64,000 nucleotides of DNA from SAR202-VII-2 sp965263165 (GCA_965263165.1 OZ253584.1:310001-374000), one strand, 5' to 3'. Shown: positions 35,150 to 44,389, counted from the first letter of the stretch. Notes: generated from the letters alone by a model not told the origin. Numbers and translations: made by a program.

Positions 35150-35578
35150 GGGTTCCCACGGCCTCAACCTCATTCTTTGATTGTTTGTGACTCTTTGATT
35201 GTTTGTGCGCCTGCTTTTTCCTCTCCCGTAGGCGTGGAGCCATTACAAAGGCGTTACAAGCCGTTACAAGCCGTTACAGAGGCGTTACCAGTCGTTACGG
35301 AGCTGTTACTAGTCGTTACGGAGCCGTTACTGATCTTACGAGCCGTTACGGAGTTGGGCGGCTTCAATGAGCCTGTGCCGTACAACGGCATTCGCTCCGG
35401 TCCCAACCTTCCTCGGAGGGTCTTGCCCCTAGGGTTGTTCCCTCAGCGCTCCTGCCACAGGGGGATTATCTGTGGTTAGCCCCCAGTACACTATGTATGC
35501 GGCAGGCTCCGAGAAAGAGAAGCGGGCCGGTGGCTCACTTCATGGGGGCACTATAGCACACCCGTTCGTATTTTGCAA
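35150..35578 (-). repeat. R1 module, type 1, copy c
   Basis: Inverted relative to copy a and complete: promoter hexamers TTGCAA and TATAGT (35550-35578), conserved block, array and CAATCAAAGAATGAGGTTGA tail, in which the CAATCAAAGA motif is duplicated. The hairpin TGCCGT-TGT-ACGGCA near 35375 is perfect here. The mini-ORF is closed by TGA at its third codon. Confidence 0.7.
35242..35353 (-). repeat. GTAAC array of copy c, twelve units
   Basis: Twelve copies of GTTAC (minus strand GTAAC), 10-11 bases apart, with spacers such as AAGCC and GGAGC. Unit number differs from copy a (ten), so the array expands and contracts. Confidence 0.8.
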
Positions 35579-35639
35579 GGGGGGTGGGGCAGAGGCTTCC
35601 CCCGCGGCGGAGGGCAGGGATTGGGGATGGGTGGGCTTG

Positions 35640-35905
35640 TTGTGGCTTGCGCCCTCCTTCAGCGGGGGGATTGGCTTGGCCTGCGCCGATATCCCACCTG
35701 GCCCACCCTCCAACGTTTTTGGGTACAGGGGGATTCCCCCTGCACCCCCGGCGGGGGCTGCGCCCCCTGCACCCCTCCTTGGAGAGATGAGGAAGGCGCC
35801 GTCGTTCCACCTAGCCCACCGTCCAACGCTTTTGGGAACAGGGGGACTCACCATACTCCCGCGGAAGCAACGCCCCCTGCGCCCTGCGTGGGGACGGCGG
35901 GGGAC
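35640..35905 (+). repeat. GC-rich dispersed repeat, copies 3 and 4 in tandem
   Basis: Copy 3 (about 35640-35790) has the full order of blocks, including ACCCTCCAACGTTTTTGGG and the CGGCGGGGGCTGCGCCCC core. A diverged copy (about 35800-35905: CACCGTCCAACGCTTTTGGG) follows. Frames through the region spell different GC-rich peptides in each copy, so they are not genes. Confidence 0.7.
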
Positions 35906-36034
35906 AGGGACAGAGGCGCCCGGGGGGGCTTGGGAGAGGGGGATGGGACCGTTGCGAAGCGCGATCCAGCACGGTCCAGCGCGGTCATAGCCCCGACAGC
36001 CGTTAGGCCGAGGTGTGATGGATTGTTCCCCGCC

Positions 36035-36126
36035 GGCGCCGCCCTCCGACGTTTCTCAGAACAGGGGGGACACGCTGCACCCCCGGCGGGGGCTGCGCGC
36101 CCTGCACGTTGCTTGGGGGAGAGATG
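36035..36126 (+). repeat. GC-rich dispersed repeat, copy 5
   Basis: Contains GCCCTCCGACGTTTCTCAGA, then the core CGGCGGGGGCTGCGCGCCCT and the GCTTGGGGGAGAGA arm. Slightly diverged in the core (CGCGCC for CGCCCC). Confidence 0.65.
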
Positions 36127-36183
36127 GGGGGAGGCGGTAGGCGCCATTCGAACGCGCGGGGGTCGAGCGGTGGTAGTGCTACA

Positions 36184-36381
36184 ATGACGAACATGACCCC
36201 GGACGAAGATCGCAGCGCCGCCGGCAACCGCTTCCTGACTCCGTTCGCACAACGATGCTGGCATCCGGACGGAACGCCGTTCTCGGACCAGGACTACCGC
36301 GACTGCGGGATGACTCCGCTGACAAAGCAACAGAAGATCATCTTCGCCAGACGCGACCGGATGCGGAAGTTGTCAGGCTAG
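36184..36381 (+). CDS. Small protein of unknown function
   Basis: A 65-residue frame, MTNMTPDEDRSAAGNRFLTP, ending in KQQKIIFARRDRMRKLSG. It is not part of the neighbouring repeats and has mixed composition with a basic tail. No ribosome site is obvious and no family is recognised. Confidence 0.3.
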   Translation: MTNMTPDEDRSAAGNRFLTPFAQRCWHPDGTPFSDQDYRDCGMTPLTKQQKIIFARRDRMRKLSG

Positions 36382-36494
36382 CACTTCCAGGACGCAGAAG
36401 CGTTCAACTGCGTGCTCTCGCGCGCCTGATCCGCAGCGTTGACCCCGCGGGCGCGGGGGTCAAGCCGGAACGCCCTCCGTTGGGACGCCGGCGG

Positions 36495-37181
36495 CTAGCC
36501 GTTTTTCTTCGGGAGGAACGGCAGGAGCTGCTGGGCAAGGCTGGACATGTTCCGGGTCTGAATCCAAACGTGACCTTCGCCCCGGAACTTCATCACCAAC
36601 CCCTCTCCCCCAGCAATCAATGAACGCAGCCCGCCAACCTTGCCTATCGAGTACTCGACGTCGTCGGTGAAGGCCACCAGGTGGCCCGTGTCCACCACCA
36701 GCTCCATACCCCGCTCCACCGCCACCTGCTTTATCGCTCCGTAGCAGTTGTAGTAGAGGGTGCCCTCTCCCTGTTCGGCAAAGGCCCGCAGGAAAAACAT
36801 GCCCTCGCCGCTCACCAGGCCGCGCAACCCCTGGAACTTGGCGTCGGTCTGCACATTCTCCGTGCAGGCCATAAAGGAACTGCTCTGGAGGAAGAGGTTC
36901 TTGCCTGGAGGCAAGGCCCAGACCTGGATGTCGCCGGGCACTGCCGGCGCCAGGCTCACCCATCCTCCGCCGCTCCCGGCGGTGAACGTGTTCACGAAGA
37001 ACGACTCTCCACCCACCATGCGCTTGATTCCCCCAAACAGCCCGCTGCCCCCCATCCCCGTCTGCATCTCGACGCCCTGCTGGGCCACCATTGCTCCCGG
37101 CTCCGCCTTGATACTCTCGCCCGGGGCAAGCTCAACCGTCAGCATTGAATAGCTAGGGTTATATTCGATCACGCTGTGCAT
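36495..37181 (-). CDS. AIM24 / TIGR00266 family protein
   Basis: 228 residues: VIEYNPSYSMLTVELAPGES, then GAMVAQQGVEMQTGMGG, SFFVNTFTAG and GDIQVWALPPGKNLFLQSSS. This is the beta-rich AIM24 fold, widespread in bacteria and known in yeast as a mitochondrial inner-membrane biogenesis factor; the bacterial role is not established. Full length for the family. Monocistronic and convergent with the repeat hub. Confidence 0.85.
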   Translation of the reverse strand: MHSVIEYNPSYSMLTVELAPGESIKAEPGAMVAQQGVEMQTGMGGSGLFGGIKRMVGGESFFVNTFTAGSGGGWVSLAPAVPGDIQVWALPPGKNLFLQSSSFMACTENVQTDAKFQGLRGLVSGEGMFFLRAFAEQGEGTLYYNCYGAIKQVAVERGMELVVDTGHLVAFTDDVEYSIGKVGGLRSLIAGGEGLVMKFRGEGHVWIQTRNMSSLAQQLLPFLPKKNG

Positions 37182-37384
37182 CCGATGCGCCTCCGTGTCC
37201 TTGTATTGCGGGCAACGCCAGTATACACGCGGGCATGATGGAAGCAGGATGGACGGGTTTAGGCCTGTTCACACTAGCGGGCTGGATTGCCGGCCTTGGC
37301 CGGAAGGACGGCGGCTTTGTCAGGCCACATAAGGTTGATGAAAGGGGGTGGCGCGCCCTAGACGGGCGGGAACCTTGGGTTCCC

Positions 37385-37562
37385 TGCGCCCTCCTTCGGT
37401 GGAGGGTTTTGTTCTGGCCTGCGCCCTCCTTCAGCGGAGGGTCTGTTTTGGCCTGCGCCGTTGTCCCACCTGCCCACCCTCCAACGTTTTTGGGTACAGG
37501 GGGACACCCCCTGTACCCCCGGCGGGGGCTGCGCCCCCTGCACCCTGCTTGGGGGACGGAGG
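37385..37562 (+). repeat. GC-rich dispersed repeat, copy 6
   Basis: The GCGCCCTCCTTCAGCGGAGG block is present twice in tandem here (37388 and 37421 areas), followed by the ACGTTTTTGGGTACAGGGGG block and the CGGCGGGGGCTGCGCCCCCT core. It lies just past the stop of the NCS2 permease. Confidence 0.7.
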
Positions 37563-37598
37563 GAGGGCGTTGTTCACCGCGCGCCCGCGGCGTCGTCG

Positions 37599-39359
37599 CT
37601 ATCGCGTCCCGGGCGGGCCGACGCGGACCGTTATGATCTCGGTGTCGTGGTACTGCTGGTGCTGCACGGACGAGGCGTAGCTCCGCAGCAGACGAAGCGA
37701 GGTCTCGTTCTCTGCCGGAATGACCTCGTCGTGTTGCTGAAGCTGTCGAATCCGGTCCTCCAAGTTCTCCTCGTTTGCCCCGCCGATGAACTCCAACTCC
37801 GCCACAGCGCCTTCGCCGGACGCCAGAACAACCAACCGCCGCGCCGTCTCGGCGCTCTCGTCACTCTCGCTTGGGTCCATCTCCAGATCCAAGGGGGCCA
37901 GCGTCAGCAGCGTCTCCTCGGCAGCCGCGCTCAGCCGGTCCATCATGCGGGAGTCCCAGCCTCTGCGGGCACCGAACTTGGCGATAAACGCGTTGAGCTC
38001 CGGCAGGGCGTCGATGTGGAGCTGCGATTGAAAACGCATAGGCCGCTGACGGGTGACCTCTAGGAACAGGATCATCACCACGACGGTAAGTCCGCCGGTT
38101 GTTACGCCGCTCTTGAGCAGCGCGGCCCACACCGGGCCAAGGTTCGGCAGGGTGAACAGTCCAAACTGGAAGGCGGCGCCAATCCAGAAGGAAATGCCGG
38201 CGGCCGTAAGCTTCTGCTTGTCCTGTTCGGATTGAATGACCGTCCGCGCCCCCTCGACGAATAGCGTCCCCGTCACCAGGATGAGATATCCCGTCGTAAC
38301 AGGTCCGGGTATCGCGCTGAGCAGCCCCGACGCCTTGGGGAGAAATGCCAGCACGATGAACATGGCGCCCACACAGTATCCGACCCTGCGGGAAGCGACC
38401 CCAGTGGCCTGGATGAACGACGTGGCGCCCGTGTTGACGATGGTGGGCACTGCGCCCGCAACGCCCGCCATTAGATTCGCCACGCCTGCGCCGGAGAGCG
38501 CCCCCTGCACCTCCCGGAAGTCGATGGCCCGCGGCTCGCGCCGCGAGACCCGCTGCAGGGCAATGGCTTCTCCGTTCACCTGGATGGTGATGATCACGCC
38601 GAGGAACAGAAACGCTGGAAGAAGCGTCCAGAAGGAGACGCTGAAGTCGAGCCCCAGCCCCGGCCACTCGCGTGGAAGCCCCACCCAAGGGGCCTGCATC
38701 ACCCGCTCGACGTCGAAGATGCCAAAGGCGGCGGCAACGATGCAGCCGACGACGATGCCGATCACGGGGGCCCAAAGACGCAGGACTGGCGAGCCGCGCA
38801 GGACCAGCGCGGCGACGACGATGAGGGTGGCCAGCGCGGTCAGCGGCGCCGCCGTCGGCTCGACCACCGATGCCTCGTCCAGCAGACCGAAGACAACGGA
38901 GGCCAGGGTAATGGAGAGTATCATCAGCACCGTGCCGCTCACGACCGGCGTGACGATTCGCCTCAGGATGAACAGCCACTTGGAGATGACGATCTGGAAC
39001 CCCGCCGAGACGAGGAGCAATGTGGTCAGCGTGGCCGGACCCCCGTCCACAAGGGCCGTGATGCAGAACGGGATAGAAAAGGCGGCCGTGAACATGGGCA
39101 GAGTGGCGCCGGCCCCGATGGGCCCGACTCGGCGCACCTGCAGCAGCGTGGACAGCCCAACGACCACGAGGGAGGCGAAGACCATCCACACCAGGTAGGA
39201 ATCATCCCTCCCGGACGCCCTAGCCACGATGACAGGGGTTATCAGCAGGGTCGCAGAGGCGATGAGGCTGGACTGCAGGCCGAAGCCCAGCGAGACCGGG
39301 AGCGGCGGGTTTTCGTGCGCCTCGTAGCGGGGGTTCTGAGAAGCCGGCGCCGCTGTCAC
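37599..39359 (-). CDS. NCS2-type nucleobase permease with C-terminal HATPase-like domain
   Basis: 586 residues from GTG. Residues 1 to about 435 form 12-14 helices of the NCS2 (xanthine/uracil permease) fold; the central phrase is NLMAGVAGAVPTIVNTGATS, then FIQATGVASRRVG and IPGPVTTGYLILVTGTLFVE. Residues about 440-586 are soluble: LHIDALPELNAFIAKFGARR, then DRLSAAAEETLLTL, an N-box-like helix, and VVLASGEGAVAELEFIGG. That recalls the RsbW/anti-sigma branch of GHKL ATPases, though the G1 and G2 loops are not clear. A permease joined to such a domain is unusual. A copy of its last 40 residues lies at 21.19 kb. Neighbouring genes do not indicate a substrate. Confidence 0.75.
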   Translation of the reverse strand: MTAAPASQNPRYEAHENPPLPVSLGFGLQSSLIASATLLITPVIVARASGRDDSYLVWMVFASLVVVGLSTLLQVRRVGPIGAGATLPMFTAAFSIPFCITALVDGGPATLTTLLLVSAGFQIVISKWLFILRRIVTPVVSGTVLMILSITLASVVFGLLDEASVVEPTAAPLTALATLIVVAALVLRGSPVLRLWAPVIGIVVGCIVAAAFGIFDVERVMQAPWVGLPREWPGLGLDFSVSFWTLLPAFLFLGVIITIQVNGEAIALQRVSRREPRAIDFREVQGALSGAGVANLMAGVAGAVPTIVNTGATSFIQATGVASRRVGYCVGAMFIVLAFLPKASGLLSAIPGPVTTGYLILVTGTLFVEGARTVIQSEQDKQKLTAAGISFWIGAAFQFGLFTLPNLGPVWAALLKSGVTTGGLTVVVMILFLEVTRQRPMRFQSQLHIDALPELNAFIAKFGARRGWDSRMMDRLSAAAEETLLTLAPLDLEMDPSESDESAETARRLVVLASGEGAVAELEFIGGANEENLEDRIRQLQQHDEVIPAENETSLRLLRSYASSVQHQQYHDTEIITVRVGPPGTR

Positions 39360-39386
39360 AATGGCCTCGCTGATGTGGGCGCTTGG

Positions 39387-39460
39387 TGGGCGATCCAGGA
39401 TTCGAACCTGGGACCTCCTCGGTGTAAACGAGGCGCTCTAACCAACTGAGCTAATCGCCC
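39387..39460 (-). tRNA. tRNA-Val(UAC)
   Basis: Acceptor stem GGGCGAT/ATCGCCC, anticodon stem CCTCG/CGAGG with loop TTTACAC, and T-loop GTTCGAATC. Encoded CCA at 39384-39386. Confidence 0.95.
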
Positions 39461-39517
39461 TTCACACGTCAGGCCGCACTCGACCGTGGTTCCTACCCGT
39501 GACAAAGAAAGGGGTGG

Positions 39518-39590
39518 CGCGCTTGGCGGGATTCGAACCCACGGCCTCAGCCTCCGCAGGGCTGCGCTCTATCCTCTGAGCTACAAGCGC
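39518..39590 (-). tRNA. tRNA-Arg(GCG)
   Basis: Acceptor GCGCTTG/CAAGCGC, discriminator G, encoded CCA (39515-39517). Anticodon stem CAGCC/GGCTG with loop CTGCGGA, so the anticodon is GCG. Most bacteria read CGN with an A34 (inosine) tRNA instead. Confidence 0.93.
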
Positions 39591-39630
39591 GCGTCGAGAT
39601 CGTTGAGGGGTGCTCTGTTCTCACTTATGG

Positions 39631-39713
39631 TGCCGAAGGGGAGATTTGAACTCCCACGCCCATACGGGCACTGCGCCCTGAACGCAGCGCGTCTGCCTTT
39701 CCGCCACTTCGGC
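39631..39713 (-). tRNA. tRNA-Leu(CAG)
   Basis: Type II tRNA with a variable arm (TGCCCGTATGGGCG). Acceptor GCCGAAG/CTTCGGC, anticodon stem CTGCG/CGCAG with loop TTCAGGG. Encoded CCA at 39628-39630. Confidence 0.95.
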
Positions 39714-39748
39714 AAGGCCACTCTTACCGCGATCCCATTCATCGATGG

Positions 39749-39821
39749 TGGGCGGCAATGGATTTGAACCAATGACCTCTTGCGTGTGAAGCAAGCGCTC
39801 TAACCCCTGAGCTAGCCGCCC
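39749..39821 (-). tRNA. tRNA-Val(CAC)
   Basis: Acceptor GGGCGGC/GCCGCCC, anticodon stem CTTGC/GCAAG with loop TTCACAC. Encoded CCA at 39746-39748. A second valine isoacceptor within 400 bases of the UAC one. Confidence 0.95.
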
Positions 39822-40104
39822 ACGCCTACCCACCATCGTCGAGTATAGCACCAGCGTAAGGCCGGCGGCAACGCGAAGAGGGCGGCGGAACACTAGAACC
39901 CGCAGGCCTGCCGTTTCCCCGGAATGCAGCCGGCCCGCCTTCCATCTGAGCCCCCCGGGGCGTTTCCCGCAGACATCTGCGCGTCCCGGCTCAAGAAGAC
40001 TAGGAGCATTGAGCGAGAGGCGTCTCCCGCGCCGGCGTCCGCCGTCTCCACAACCGCAGGCGCGCGCGGCCGGCAATGATATCGAAGAAGGAGGGCCGGT
40101 CAAA
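39822..40104. other. Spacer between tRNA genes
   Basis: GC-rich spacer of about 280 bases without gene, repeat or hairpin that I can support; presumably holds the upstream promoter of the four tRNA genes to its left. Confidence 0.35.
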
Positions 40105-40107
40105 TGG

Positions 40108-40179
40108 TGGCAACGGTAGGTTTCGAACCTACGACCTAGCGCTTATGAAGCGCCCGCTCTGCCTCTGAGCTACGTTGCC
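40108..40179 (-). tRNA. tRNA-Met(CAU), elongator type
   Basis: Acceptor GGCAACG/CGTTGCC, loop TTCATAA, encoded CCA at 40105-40107. The 1-72 pair is G-C, so it is not the initiator. A tRNA-Ile2 that is lysidinylated at C34 cannot be excluded from sequence. Confidence 0.88.
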
Positions 40180-40393
40180 ACCGCGAAAGCCGCGGGCCAG
40201 CCGCCCGCCAGTCGCTTCCAAGCGAAAATGGTAGCTGAGGCCGCCTGGACTGTCAAAGGCCCACGGCCCTCACCCCCGTCCTGAGACCAGCGCGCGGATG
40301 GCCTCGGATACCCTTCCAATTGACACGCAAAACCCCGCCTGCCTACACTGCCACCACAGCATAGGATGCCCCGTATACGCTTGGAGGTGCTGC

Positions 40394-41695
40394 ATGCTCA
40401 GCCTCGAAGAAAATGAACGCCTAACCCAGGTGGGGCCGGGCACGCCCATGGGAGAGTTGCTCCGCCGCTACTGGTATCCCATAGCAACCTCTGCCGAACT
40501 GGCCGACAACCCCGTAAAGTCGGTCCTCATCCTGGGAGAACAGCTAACGCTGTTCCGTGACCGCAGCGGCGGCCTCGGTCTCGTCGCCCAGCGCTGCGCC
40601 CATCGCAAGGTCGACCTGGTTGCCGGCATTCCGGAAGAAGGCGGCCTCCGCTGCCCCTACCACGGCTGGAAGTACGACACAACAGGCCAGTGCATTGAGC
40701 AGCCCTCCGAGCCGGACGGCAGCACCTTCAAGGACCGCATCCAGATCAAGTCGTACGCCGCCGAGGAGATGGCGGGCCTGGTTTGGGGTTACCTAGGACC
40801 TAAGCCCGTTCCGTTGTTGCCTCGATGGTTCATCTTCATGTTGGAAAACTCCTTCCGGCAGGTTGGCACCACCGTCATCCCCTGCAACTGGCTCCAATGC
40901 CAAGAGAATTCCGTGGACACCGTTCACGCCGAGTACATGCACGGCACGTGGTTCAGGTACATCCTCGACAGAATGGGCAGCGAGGACCCCGACAAATGGC
41001 GGTTCGCCAATATGTGGCTGCGCAGGCACACCAAGCTGGCCTGGGAACCCTTCGAGTACGGCATTCGGAAATACCGGCTCCAAGAGGGCCAAAACGAGGC
41101 CACCACGCGGAGCTGGCAGGTCGGCCACCCCCTCGTCTTCCCCAACGTCGTTCTCATTGGCGGGCCCGGCTACTGCGAGTTCCAGATCAGGGTGCCCATG
41201 GACGACACCCACACCTGGCACCTCATCTACCAAGTCTTCAGTCCCGGACCCGCCGTCCAGGCCCCCCAGCAGGACATCGTTCCCACCTTCGAAGTGCCCG
41301 TACAGATGTTCCCCGACTACGTCTTGGGCCAGGACATGCTCCTCTGGCAACTGCAAGGCAGCGTCACCGACCGCACCGATGAGAAACTGGCCGAGTCCGA
41401 TCGCGGCCTCATCATCATGCGGAAACAATTTCAGGAACAGATAGCCATCGTCGAAGATGGCGGCGAGCCTATCAACGTCTTTCGCGACCCCTCCGAAAAC
41501 GAGCGTATCGACCTGCCCTTCTACGACATTCCCTTGGAGCACTACGTCCCCGGCGTCGTCAAGTCCCTCAGCCAGGGCCAATGGAGCCCCCATATGGACC
41601 TCATTGACGACATGTTGATTCGCGGCGCCGAGGCCGCAAGAAGCAGCAGCGGCGCCGACGCGGAAGCCAGCGTCCGTCACCTGGAGATTGGCTGA
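40394..41695 (+). CDS. Rieske non-haem iron oxygenase, alpha subunit
   Basis: Starts at ATG 40394 behind GGAGG; the frame before it is spurious. 433 residues. Rieske [2Fe-2S] ligands: C68-x-H70 (CAHR) and C87-xx-H90 (CPYHGW). The mononuclear iron site is D175, H178, H183 (ENSVDTVHAEYMHG). It resembles the phthalate 4,5-dioxygenase-like group, which hydroxylates or O-demethylates aromatic acids with electrons from a separate reductase. No ferredoxin or reductase gene is adjacent. The next gene is an amidohydrolase 54 bases downstream. Confidence 0.9.
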   Translation: MLSLEENERLTQVGPGTPMGELLRRYWYPIATSAELADNPVKSVLILGEQLTLFRDRSGGLGLVAQRCAHRKVDLVAGIPEEGGLRCPYHGWKYDTTGQCIEQPSEPDGSTFKDRIQIKSYAAEEMAGLVWGYLGPKPVPLLPRWFIFMLENSFRQVGTTVIPCNWLQCQENSVDTVHAEYMHGTWFRYILDRMGSEDPDKWRFANMWLRRHTKLAWEPFEYGIRKYRLQEGQNEATTRSWQVGHPLVFPNVVLIGGPGYCEFQIRVPMDDTHTWHLIYQVFSPGPAVQAPQQDIVPTFEVPVQMFPDYVLGQDMLLWQLQGSVTDRTDEKLAESDRGLIIMRKQFQEQIAIVEDGGEPINVFRDPSENERIDLPFYDIPLEHYVPGVVKSLSQGQWSPHMDLIDDMLIRGAEAARSSSGADAEASVRHLEIG

Positions 41696-41749
41696 GCGAG
41701 ACCGGCGGCAATCTAGACCATCGGCAAGTCGGCAATACAAGGAGACACC

Positions 41750-43447
41750 ATGTCCTACGACGTGTTGATCAAGAACGGCAGGGTTGTCGACGGTTCCGGC
41801 CTGCCCTCGTTCATCGGCGACGTCGCCGTCAAAGACGGCAAGATCGCCGAGATGGGCAAGCTCAGCGGCCCGGCCAAACGCACCATAGACGCCCACAACC
41901 GCGCCATTGCCCCAGGCTTCATCGACAACCACTGTCACTACGACGCGCAGGTCACCTGGGACCCCCTCTGCACCTTCTCGTGCTACCACGGCGCAACCAC
42001 CGTCATCTTCGGCAACTGCTCCCTGGCGCTGGCCCCCGTCCGCCAGGGTGACGAGGATGCCCTCGTATCCATGCTCTCCCGAGTCGAAGCCATCCCCATG
42101 GACGTGCTGCAAGCGGGCATTCAATGGGGCTGGGAGTCCTTCGGCGACTATATGAACGCCCTGGAAGGCAAGTTAGGCGTCAACGTCGGCACCCTCATGG
42201 GGCACTCCGCCATCCGCCGCTACGTCATGGGCGAAGCCGGCTACGAGCGGGACGCCACCGACGACGAGCTGAAGGCAATGCAGCAGGTCGTCCGAACGGG
42301 CCTCGAGGACGGCGCCCTGGGCCTCTCCTTCAATCGCAACCGCGGGCACTTCGACCACTCGGGCAGGCCCCTGCCCGCCGTCGTGGCCCCGTTCGAGGAG
42401 CTCTACGCCCTGGCTGAAGCGATGGGAGACGTCGGCACCGGCGTCATCCAGTCCGGGGCATCGGGGCCGCTGGAAATGGACCAGGGCTACTGCTCCAAGC
42501 TGTCGGACCTCAGCGGACGACCCGTCGTTTACAACCAGATCGTTCACCGGTGGACCATGCCCGGTCACTGGCAGCGGCACCTGGACCACGTGAAAGAGAC
42601 CGTGCGACAGGGCAGCCGGGCCTATCCCCTGCTCAACCCCCGGCCCGTCAACCAGACCTTCACCATGAAGAACTGCCAGGTCTTCGACCGCCTGCCCGCC
42701 TGGAAGCCCATCATGGTCGGTTCAGTGGCCGACAAGATCGCAGCGTTCCAGGACATGGAGCTGCGCCAGCAGCTCCGGGCGGAAGCCGTCGACCGCTCCG
42801 GAGTCCCGCAGGACTCCATCAGCATCCAGTGGGACAGGGCCTGGGTTGTCGAGCCGGCCCTGGAAAAGAACGCCGGCCTCAAGGGCAGGAGCATCGCCGA
42901 TATCGCCGGCGAAACAGGCAAGAACGTCCTGGATGCCCTCTTGGACCTGGCACTCGAAGAGGACATGGAAACCGTCTTCGAGATGAACCTCTTGGGCGGA
43001 GACGAGGACGCCATGGCCGAACTGCTCAACAGCCCCTACCCCATCATCGGCCTCTCCGATGCCGGCGCCCACGTCGTCTTCGACGCGGGCTACGGGTACA
43101 GCACCCACCTCCTCGGACACTGGGTGCGCGACAAGGGCGTCCTCTCCTTGGAGGACGCTGTCCACAAGCTGACCTTCGCACCGGCAACCGTCTTCGGCCT
43201 TAACGACCGCGGCCTCATCCGCCCCGGCTACGCCGCCGACCTCGTCGTCTTCGACCCGGACACCGTCGCCCCAGAGGAGCCCACTGAGGTGTTCGACCTT
43301 CCGGGCGGCGGCATGCGCCTGGCGCAAAAGGCCCGCGGCGTCGACTACACCATCGTGAACGGCGAGGTCCTCCTGGCGGAGGGCGAACCCACGGGAGCGT
43401 TGCCGGGAAGGGTGGCGCGGAACAGCATGTACGGGAAGGCGGGGTAG
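41750..43447 (+). CDS. Amidohydrolase, N-acyl-D-amino-acid deacylase family
   Basis: 565 residues with the D-aminoacylase/dihydroorotase-like plan: small beta domain first (VLIKNGRVVDGSGLPSFIGD), then FIDNHCHYDAQVTWDP with metal ligands H61 and H63, GNCSLALAPV, and the late SDAGAHVVFD. The end is the usual GYAADLVVFDPDTV. Family members cleave C-N bonds in acylated D-amino acids and other amides. Ribosome site AAGGAGA. Probably co-transcribed with the Rieske oxygenase; a shared pathway is inferred. Confidence 0.88.
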   Translation: MSYDVLIKNGRVVDGSGLPSFIGDVAVKDGKIAEMGKLSGPAKRTIDAHNRAIAPGFIDNHCHYDAQVTWDPLCTFSCYHGATTVIFGNCSLALAPVRQGDEDALVSMLSRVEAIPMDVLQAGIQWGWESFGDYMNALEGKLGVNVGTLMGHSAIRRYVMGEAGYERDATDDELKAMQQVVRTGLEDGALGLSFNRNRGHFDHSGRPLPAVVAPFEELYALAEAMGDVGTGVIQSGASGPLEMDQGYCSKLSDLSGRPVVYNQIVHRWTMPGHWQRHLDHVKETVRQGSRAYPLLNPRPVNQTFTMKNCQVFDRLPAWKPIMVGSVADKIAAFQDMELRQQLRAEAVDRSGVPQDSISIQWDRAWVVEPALEKNAGLKGRSIADIAGETGKNVLDALLDLALEEDMETVFEMNLLGGDEDAMAELLNSPYPIIGLSDAGAHVVFDAGYGYSTHLLGHWVRDKGVLSLEDAVHKLTFAPATVFGLNDRGLIRPGYAADLVVFDPDTVAPEEPTEVFDLPGGGMRLAQKARGVDYTIVNGEVLLAEGEPTGALPGRVARNSMYGKAG

Positions 43448-43476
43448 CGTGAACAGGCCCTAGCCAAATCCCAAGC

Positions 43477-43518
43477 AAGGAAAGAAGGGATGGCTGTATG
43501 GCCATCCCTTCTTTCCTT
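43477..43518. terminator. Bidirectional hairpin between convergent genes
   Basis: An 18-bp perfect stem, AAGGAAAGAAGGGATGGC with its complement, and the loop TGTATG. It lies between two convergent genes and overlaps the stop codon of the minus-strand dehydrogenase by two bases. The pyrimidine-rich 3' arm suits termination on the plus strand. Confidence 0.7.
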
Positions 43519-44389
43519 ACATCGTTCGCTCGTAGTAAGCCAGCAGCGACCCCATCGTCTCCTCCCCACCTTCAAGGTTCCGGGCGGCGCTCAGTATGCT
43601 CTTGGCCTGCGCCGTCATCGGCAGGGCCGCTCGCATCGCCTCAGCCTCCTCCAGCAACAGGTGGATGTCTTTGTGGAACCAAATGCGCTGCTGGCGGTAC
43701 TGCTCCGGAATCGAAGACATGCGGGCAAGATGGAAATTCATCATGGTGGAACTGGCGGGCAAGATCTGGAGCGCTTGGGCCAGCAGGTCAATGTCAGCCC
43801 CGGCCTTCTGAGCCCAAGCCAGGACCTCCATGACCGACAGAAGCCCCACCGTGACGAGCATGTTGTTGGCCATCTTCCCCAGCTTGCCGTTGCCCACCAC
43901 TCCCACGGGCATGATGTGAGCGCCCATCGCTGACAGGACGGGCAAGCAGCGCTCAAGCGTCGCTTCGCTGCCGCCGACCAGGATGGTCAACTCGCCCTTG
44001 GCGGCAATGTCTGGCGTCCCACCTACCGGAGCATCGAGCACCTCTGCCCCACGGCCTGACAGCACCTGTTCGATTTCCTTGACGAGACCGACGGAGATAG
44101 TGCTCATCTCAATGAGAGCGCAACCCTGCCCCAAGCCCTCCGCAACGCCCTGCGGTCCCAGCACGGCCGAGCGGACGGCGTCGTCATGGGGCAGCATGGT
44201 GATGACGACCTCTGCGTTAGCGGCAGCATGCGCAGGAGAATCGCTGGGCGCGCCGCCATCCCGCTTGAGCAGGTCCATAGGCTCCTGCTGAACGTCGTAG
44301 CAGGCGACTTGGAATCCGGCCTTGAGCAGGTTGCGGGCCATGGCCATGCCCATCGCCCCCAGCCCAACGAATCCGACCCTCTCTATCAT
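43517..44389 (-). CDS. Beta-hydroxyacid dehydrogenase (HIBADH-like)
   Basis: ATG 44389 has a GGAGG six bases before it and gives 290 residues. NAD(P) site GLGAMG at 9-14; substrate motif DAPVGGTPDIAAKGELTILV; catalytic lysine near 171 in GKLGKMANNM. The family oxidises 3-hydroxyisobutyrate, tartronate semialdehyde or similar. Divergent from the amidohydrolase and upstream of no linked gene except the hydratase on the same strand. Confidence 0.88.
   Translation of the reverse strand: MIERVGFVGLGAMGMAMARNLLKAGFQVACYDVQQEPMDLLKRDGGAPSDSPAHAAANAEVVITMLPHDDAVRSAVLGPQGVAEGLGQGCALIEMSTISVGLVKEIEQVLSGRGAEVLDAPVGGTPDIAAKGELTILVGGSEATLERCLPVLSAMGAHIMPVGVVGNGKLGKMANNMLVTVGLLSVMEVLAWAQKAGADIDLLAQALQILPASSTMMNFHLARMSSIPEQYRQQRIWFHKDIHLLLEEAEAMRAALPMTAQAKSILSAARNLEGGEETMGSLLAYYERTM

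Noticed and set aside
37235..37636. 133-residue plus-strand frame and similar ones at 24.8, 35.6 and 36.1 kb
   Set aside because: They are readings of the GC-rich repeat; each copy uses a different frame and composition.
40105..40179. Initiator tRNA-fMet
   Set aside because: The 1-72 pair is G-C and the anticodon stem lacks the three consecutive G-C pairs of initiators.
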